64,000 nt of DNA, from positions 75,128,895 to 75,192,894 of the forward strand of contig OY294044.1 in NCBI GenBank assembly GCA_958510825.1, written 5' to 3'. The stretch comes from Brachypterus glaber (taxonomy: Eukaryota > Arthropoda > Insecta > Coleoptera > Kateretidae). The position numbers and the translations under genes are program-made. Below are positions 39,511 to 48,500 of this stretch, one piece after another. The notes under the pieces were generated by a model. That model was not told the DNA's origin. It searched no databases and was given only the letters and a program-made list of their open reading frames with translations. The first letter of the stretch is position 1, and each line of letters begins with the position of its first letter.

Positions 39511-42500
39511 TTTATAGATGCTTCTATTAAAATTTATTTTTATCCTTAAGGATTATATCCTTTAATCAGAAAAGAAAATTTTAATATGGTGATTTAAATG
39601 ACCTTGGAAATAATTTTTTAACTGGGAATTTTTTTAGAGGATGCACGTCAGGCCGCATGGCTTTTCATGCCGTTCGGTGTACCCACATGTTTACTGTTAG
39701 GGCATACTGTGAACATCCTTTTTGATATTGTGATTCGCATATTATTGCGGGTTTTAAAAGATATTTTGAATTAAAAATGTTGAAAATACATAATACAAAA
39801 CTAAAATTTAAGTATTTAGAAACAACAAATATCATCATCATATCAATCACACTAAATAACATATATTAGTATACAAGGTGTATTTGAAATAGGATCCGAA
39901 ATTTTAAGCGGTGATTCTACATCATAAAATATGACAAAAAGTTCACATAAACATATGTCTAAAAATGTAAGAGAGCTACGCCCCGTTGAAAGGGGCTAAA
40001 AATCGTTTCTTATTTAATAACTCAGGGACCCTTTAAGACATAGTAACGAGGTTTCGAATGTGACCTAACCTTAAAAAGGCCCATCTTTGTATGTTATTTT
40101 CATGTACTTATTTTACCAGCGAAATGGGGAGGCATTATCAATTTTTTGTCCCAAACTTTTTTCTGTGTAACTTTGAACATTGAACATTGAAATTTCGGCT
40201 TTCAACATTTAAGTATTTATTTTTCGTCCTTGAACCGTGAAATTTTACCTTCAAATAAATTTTTCACGAAAACGGTTAATCCTAGAGTATTACAACAAGA
40301 GTACGTTTTTTGTGTATTTTGACCTAAGGAGTTATATTCCAAAAATAAAATTACAAAAAAGTTACACAAAAAAAAGTTTGGGACAAAAACTGGTAAGCCC
40401 CCCGTTTCGCACACCCCTGGTTAAAATAAGTACATGAAAATAACATACAAAGATGGGCCTTTTTTGTTTTTAATTTACTCTCTTGCTGGACGAAACAGAC
40501 CATAGTTACTTAGTTATTTAAAACAGTTACATAACTAAGGTTCCCAAATTACTACATTTTTAGCTTTAAATTTTTCGATTAAACAAAGAAAATAAATCAA
40601 AACTTATATTCCGTTGTTTCTAAATATTTTACAAATTTTAGTCGGTTACAGATTCTCAGAAATTAACCTAACATTTTTGATACAGAATTCCACAATATTT
40701 GTTACTAGAATATGATGTTGGAAGGAAAATTTTATAGCGAGTATAATCTCTCATTTGACATATTATTATGAAATCAATTTTACAGTTCCACTACACTTTT
40801 CCAATGCTTTAAATAGGATATATCATAAATAACCCAGAATAATTAGTTTTATTACAAAAAATTGGGTGTGGTATATAATAGTTTATATCAAGTAAACTAC
40901 AGCACATCATTCTTATCGTTGGAAATCCGTTAAAACTGTCCTAAATCACGCACGCACACAAGGGTTGTCAGCTCATGGTCTACTATACAATAATCTATTT
41001 TAAAAGTAGAAGCAGTTAAAAAAGCTTCGTTAACTTTATACTTAACAGAACTTTTATGCTGGATAACATTTTATTTTAAATTGTAATTTAACGCAGCTTT
41101 TAATTAATAAATCTAGAAAATGTTCTGTTAACAACCATATTAGTGACAAATTAACAAAATATTTTAGTTTTCAGCATTTGAATGAGTAAGAGAAGTTTAG
41201 TATGAAGGTTACTATAAATTTATATTTTTAAACTTTTACTGTATAAATTATAATGTTAATAATCAATTAATAATTATAATTATTAATAACCTAGTTAAAA
41301 AATATTTATTTGAATATTTTTAACCAGAGGTTTATTAAATATTTTTGCCAAAAGGGTTAATATATATTTTTGATTAAAACTTTTCCTTTCAACGTTCCAC
41401 CATAAAAACATTTCTGTGCATTTGCAATGAGATAGTAGTAGTTAGATAGTTGTTCCTCATGCTTCACTTGCAGGGGAGACATGGCGAGCCTTCCGAACAA
41501 GGTGGCGCCCCCAACGGCCGCCACTGTGTCCAGCCCGTAAGTTTTCGCTCGATAAAATATGCAGAGTATGATGACAAATCCATTTAAACGTTGTGTATAT
41601 GTATTATTTTTGACCTTTTCTTTAAACGAGTAATCGATGAAAAAGTGCAGAAATATTTGTTAGTCCGAAACTTAATTTTTATATATTGCGGTAATACAGT
41701 TTTATTTGTATAGTTAGTTTTACTTTGCCATTAAACTGTTAACTTTTACTATTATTAATTTAATTTTAGCTTAATAGGAAATAAAAATAATTTCCTTTAC
41801 TTGCTTCACTGTGAATGAAGTAAATGACGTTATCTGTATTTAAATTGTAAAATGTAAAAATTAAAAAAATCATTTTCTAATGTTCCCACACTTTTTCTCG
41901 ATTAGTAAATTCGGTGTTTTTGAGGTCTTGTTTTTTTTGCTCCTTTGCTGGATGTTTGGTGTTTATTAACGTCTGTGAACTTTCATCGTTAAACATTCAA
42001 GTTCTTATTTATGGGTATTTCTGTACGAATCCATACCACCTTGGTGATTGAATGTCACGGATTTTCGTTAAACTTTTTTTATATTATCACCACTCTAATA
42101 CTTAAAGCCTTATGCAAAAAAAAGAATTAAAAAAAAAATTTTTGGCTGAGATATGATTTTTTAAAAAATTTGTAATTTTTCAATTTTTGACGATAAAGAA
42201 AACAGCTTTATTTTCAATTTATTACTATAAGTCTGACAATTTTAATCCAAATTTGATGAAATTTGGTGCACCCATGTAAACTTAGATGACAATCTTGAAT
42301 TTTTTATAATTTTTTTTAATAGTGGGTTTATGCTCTTCTTCTTCAAAAATATTTTTTTACGTTTTTTTATAAGTATGTTTAACCAGATTTTTCGTAAAGT
42401 GCCCCCCCTACGATTTTTCTCAAATTTTGGTCAAATGTACTTCTAAGTGTCCTCTTTTCAATGACGTAAAATTTATTCTGGGAAAATTAGGTTTACTATA

Positions 42501-45500
42501 TATTTTAGCCATTTTAAATTTTTACGACAATGAGAAATTGTGCTGGAAATAGCTGTTTTACAAAAAAAGGCACATATTATTTTTTATATGTTTTTAATAG
42601 TTTAGGTCAAATGCTTCATTTTAAGACAAAAACAAAATAATTAATTGTTGGTTTTTTTCAAAAAAGGCGTAAGTCCACAATTTTATTACTTTTTTATTTA
42701 TTTTGTAGGCGTTTTTTTCTATTGTAAACGTTAGCTTACGTTAAATACTAAGTCTTTAACACCAAAACGTATTTTTATTTTTTTTTAACACAATATGTTT
42801 TTTTGTTTTGTTTTTGATCTTAAAAATGCCTGAAAGTTGGTAAACTGTCAGACTAAGACACTTTTTTTTGTTATAAATCTTTTTTTAATTCCCAGCTCAG
42901 AGAAAAGTTTTCTGTGCCGGTGATAAATCCTTAAAAAAAATTAATTTAAAAAATATTAATTTATTTAACATACTAATTCTTTATTTACAATTTATTTATG
43001 TCTTATTATTTAACTTTAATTTATTATACAAAGCTTATCAAAATCTTTTAAATTTTTGTGAAGCGCATCCATCGCTAAAATATAATAAACTATTTTTTTA
43101 TTTGCTTGTATTCCAAAGTTTACCAACTTTCAGGCATTTTTAAGATCAAAAACAAAACCAAAAAACATATTGTGTTAAAAAAAAATAAAAATAGTGTTTG
43201 ATGTTAAAGACTTAGTATTTAACGTAAGCTAACGTTTACACCAGAAAAAAAACGCCTACAAAATATATAGAAATAAAAAAGTAATAAAATTGTGGACTTA
43301 CGCCTTTTTTGAAATAAACCAACAATTAATTATTTTGTTTTTGTCTTAAAATGAAGATTTGACCTAAACTATTAAAAACATATTAAAAATAATATGTGCC
43401 TTTTTTTGTAAAACAGCTATTTCCAGCACAATTCCTCATTGTCGTAAAAATTTAAAATGGCTAAAATATATAGTAAACCTAATTTGCCCAGAATAAATTT
43501 TACGTCATTGAAAAAAGAACTACTTAGAAGTACATTTGACCAAAATTTGAGAAAAATCGTAGGGGGGGCACTTCACGAAAAATCGGGTTAAACATAGTTA
43601 TAAAAAAATGTAAAAAAATATTTTTAAAGAAGAAGAAGAAGAGCAGAAACCCACTATTAAAAAAAAATTATAATAAAATCAAAATTGTCATCTAAGTTTA
43701 CATGGGTGCACCAAATTTCATCAAATTTGGATTAAAATTGTCAGACTTATAGTAATAAATTGAAAATAAAGCTGTTTTCTTTATCGTCAAAAATTGAAAA
43801 ATTACAAAATTTTTAAAAAATCATATCTCATCCAAAAATTTTTTTTAAATTCTTTTTTTTGCATAAGGCTTTTAGTATTAGAGTGGTGATAATATAAAAA
43901 AAGTTTAACGAAAATCCGTGACATTCAATCACCAAGGTGGTATGGATTCGTACAGAAATACCCTTATGTAATGTACCGAAAATCGTTGGATACTATAAAA
44001 GAATTGCAATATCCATATTACCTACTAGTACATATTATAAATATAAATTATTTTTTATTAAACCAAAGTACATATTACTGTAAAATATACTAGTAGAAAT
44101 TTAATGTAGCCATCTTGAAACTAAAATTGAACAATTTCATTATTAAGAACTCTATTCGTCTTTGCCTTAAAGCGATGAAAGTTCAAAACGTATTGCTAGA
44201 TGAAGTGACCTATTGTTGTGCTATTGTACTTGTGGCTCTAAATTATTTGACGATGCAGCTGTACTCCATATCTATTATCTTTGGCTTTCTATTTTCTCTA
44301 TCTTATTACAGTGTGGCCAAAAAATCAATTTAAAAACTACGTTTAGTGAACATGCCAACTAATAGCAATGAATCTATACATAGTATAGTATAGTATCATC
44401 GTGTCGTTAAAAAAAAGATTTAAAAAGTAGAGCAGTAAACCTTTAAAGCATTTAATATTTATGATACCTAAAGTTGTATATACCAAGCGGGCAACTACTT
44501 TCTTCTTTATTATTTATCTGTATTCTATAATGCAATATAAATAGCATATCAATTTCCACAACTAAATATTATATTAGGTACACAAAGTCCAAATAGGTAG
44601 GAAGTTAGTATCCCTTAAAATTGTACTTTAATTTTTGTTAAAAAAGACGCAACATTTCATGTCCGTCACTGAGTATTAAAGTACGTGAATACAGTTTTAA
44701 AGCATGATTATATAGGATAATAAATTTCTATTTATTGAAAGTGAATATTTACTATAGCTTTTTACAGTATACAATGTATACAATGTATACTATACATGTA
44801 ATGTCAGTTAGATGGGTTAAACGAAAGACTTTGCAACAAAAGCCATTCTTTACAATCAACGAAAACAAATCAATATAACTATTGTAAACATAAAAAAATT
44901 CTAACAATATTTTGTAGGCAATCTCTCCAATGGTATAAAAATAAGTACGCTACGAGTAATATATATTTCCTTCATATTTTTTTAAAATTTATATACAAAA
45001 TTTAAATATATAACTTTATAACAATCAACAGTATAAAGTTATTTTGTCCACACTGCATTACAATAATTAAAATATATATGTATGTATAAATACCAGGTTA
45101 TTAACCAAATAAGGATAAAGTGTTTTTGTTATTAAAAAAATTATTTGAAGAAGTTTTATAAATTATATACAGCAATATATTTTAATAAATACATAATTAT
45201 TTAAAAAAAAATAATAGTACTAGATATAATGTTAACTTAAAAGTCAATAATTTTTGATAGATTATAATCTATCCAACCATCTCATATCTTTACCTATAGG
45301 TATATTAAAAACATTCAATTTATTACTATTTTAGTACTTACTTTAATACTTTGATGATTAAATTTTTATTTTATTACCTCATAGCTCTGATAATAATTAT
45401 TAACTGACTGATCGTTTACTATATATTTATCTACACCATATCTTTTTTATTATAAATAGTATTATACATTTTTCTGATTTCTAATTTCTATTAAAGTAGT

Positions 45501-48500
45501 TGCTCTTTTCAGTTTTCTTTATATTCTGGCCAGCGAAGAAAAAAGTCAAACTAATCTAAAAGTCGCTGTAAATACATAAAGTTTTTTTATTTACGTCGCA
45601 TTGCATAAAATTACTAACATATAAACATATAATTATTCTATAAATCTACAAATAGATTTTTGCATGGGATAAATTTTCGAAATATAAATAAAACATATTT
45701 CGAAATATGTAAAGTAAATGTGTAATCACCCAAATCAAATAATGTGATCGAAAAGATGCAAAAATAATTAAACATCTACTTTTTAATTAAACTTTGTTTT
45801 TCACATGTATTTTCTTCACAAAAAAAGATTCTATTTTACACAAAATTAACGATTAAAAGTCAGGATTCCAAGTTGGGCATTAGAAAAGCAATTTGGATAA
45901 AAATTAATCATATAAATAAATAATAGTTTAGCATACGAGTTTAGTAAAAAAAAGTACTAGTTTAAAGCATTGCGGCATGGTTTTGATGGCTTTATTTGCC
46001 CAAGGTAACTTGTGTTCACCATTTTACATCTATATTAATGTCTGCACCTGTAAATTTGATCAATTAGTGGGTGGCTTCTCAATAATATTTTTAACTTTTT
46101 CATACAATTGCTACGAGCTGTTTTGTGCTGGCAAAAATAATCCAAAAGTAGCTTTTTCCTAACCAACATTGTTTGCTTTGTATGAAAAAGTTAGCCATTC
46201 TATGGTTGCCTTCTCTATTCTTTCCAATCTTATCTTGTAATCTCTCAATTAATTATTTTACTACGTGGTTCTTAAATAAGTTATCAGATATAATGAGTAA
46301 ATTATTTTTGAATATTGTGATACTATTAGTGTAACCTCTCAACCATACTCAAACAATAATATTTATACCTACAGTAGCTTTAGCATATATGCCAGCATCA
46401 TCAGCAGGGATTTTTTTAGTATTTCAATTTAAATAATTGTATAAAGTTTTTTAATAAGTGTGTTAAGAGTAAAAACATGCCTTTCTCTGAAGAATTTATA
46501 GGTATTATGTTTCTATTATAATATTAGCTAATATTAGCATTAAGTTTGAATTATACTATTTGTGCAGAACCCTACATGAAACAACCACACAATAAAAAGA
46601 AACCTCTACACAAATTTAAACAAAACTTTTCTTTTTCAGGACGCAGTCAATTTGCATTAGAATACATTAGAATACATCCATTTTTTTTCATACAGCAAAT
46701 TATTTATTAGATTAAAATATGTTTTATCAAATAACTAATAGATAGATCTAAAGTTTAACTGAACCCAAATCAGCTCATTTTAAATTGTCTATTTAAAGCA
46801 ATTTTCTAAAAATATAAAATAAAACCTAACATAACATAACATAAATAATTTCAAAAATTTCAAAGTCCAACTAAATAATAAATGTAATTTAATCTCGTGT
46901 TGTCATAAAAAAAAGGTGAAACATAACCAATTCTCAGACGAAACCCATTTTAAATTAAATCTATTCTAATGTGTATCTGAAAAGATTATCCATCGCAAAG
47001 TCGCATGTTCTGATTAGGGTTTCCAGTCCCGAAATTCGGGATCCCGAAAGTTCGGGATATCCCGAAGATTTTTGAATCCCGAAATCCCGAAAAAAATCCC
47101 GAAAATCCCAAAAAATTAGAATTTATTTATTCAACTCGAATCGGGTTACTCGATATGTAATTTTGATTTGCGTATAATATTTTTTGTTTACGATGGTGAA
47201 AATGGTGGTAGGGTTAAGAGTATTATACCTGAATTTTTTCAGAAGTTTTGAAAAAAAACTAGAGGTCGCTCATGGCCATTTTTTTAAAAGATATGTTTCT
47301 TAAGCTAATAAAAAACATAATTTTAATTTAAAGTTTGTTTATAATTACTTTTATATATTTTTTTTATATGAATTTATATTTTAATGTTGTTTGTTTTGTT
47401 TTGTTGGTACTACCAACTTGGTAGTTATAGATGTAACTTTTTATTTAATTTATTTATTTTAACTTTTAAAAAGTATGTTTTTTTTTAACTTTTTATTTAA
47501 TTTATTTAATTTTACTTTTAAAAAGTTTGTTTTTTTAACTTTTTATTTAATTTATTTGTTTTAACTTTTAAAAAGTTTGTTTTTTTTTTAAATAATATAT
47601 ATTTTACTGAATATTTGTTTTTTTTTTTCGTTTGGACTTTAAAAAGTTTGTTTTTTTTTTAAATAATATATATTTTACTGAATATTTGTTTTTTTTTTTT
47701 CGTGATACACACATACAATTTGTATATAAAAAAATTTTTCATGCTTTTATTAGTGTTTATTTTATTTTTTATTTTTCTTAATTTAGTAAAATATTAATTT
47801 AAATAAAATATATGGTTATTTTAATAAAAGTTTTTGGTTTAAATTTTATAATTTTATTTATTTAATATAAGATAATTAATTTCTGATGAAATGAGACATT
47901 TTTAAATTTCGGGATCGGGATCGGGATCCCGAACTTTTTGAAATTTTTGGGATTTCGGGATCGGGATCCCGAAACTTGGATTCTCTAGTTCTGATAAACA
48001 TAAGCTAATTTATATAAAAATACATGTTACATAAATATTAGATTAAAATTAATTATATTATTATAATTAATTATTGTTATTAATACATAACTTGTATAAA
48101 AAAAAGTTCCTCTAACATGTAGCTCCATTTTAAGGCATTTTCCGACCCAGGTTAATAGGAACTTTTTTCCATCGTTTTAACGAGGAAGTCTTTTTTTAAG
48201 AATCCTACATATTCGAAAAAAATATATAGTTTAACCCCTTTCGCTCCATTGTATCCACAGTTGGATATTGGTATACGGGATAAGGGCGCATTGGGTTTGT
48301 GGTATTAAACTTGGCACTTTCATTTAGGGCTTTATAGCCAGGTATAGATATTTTGGTATAGACGCATGCAAGGCTGAATATTCATACGTAATACACCGAC
48401 AGAGAGGTGTATTTTCACTTCGTGAAAATTTCGGATGTATCGAAAATATACCGAATCTGGAGGTGTATTGGCAGGACCATTTATTTCGATACAATAAATT

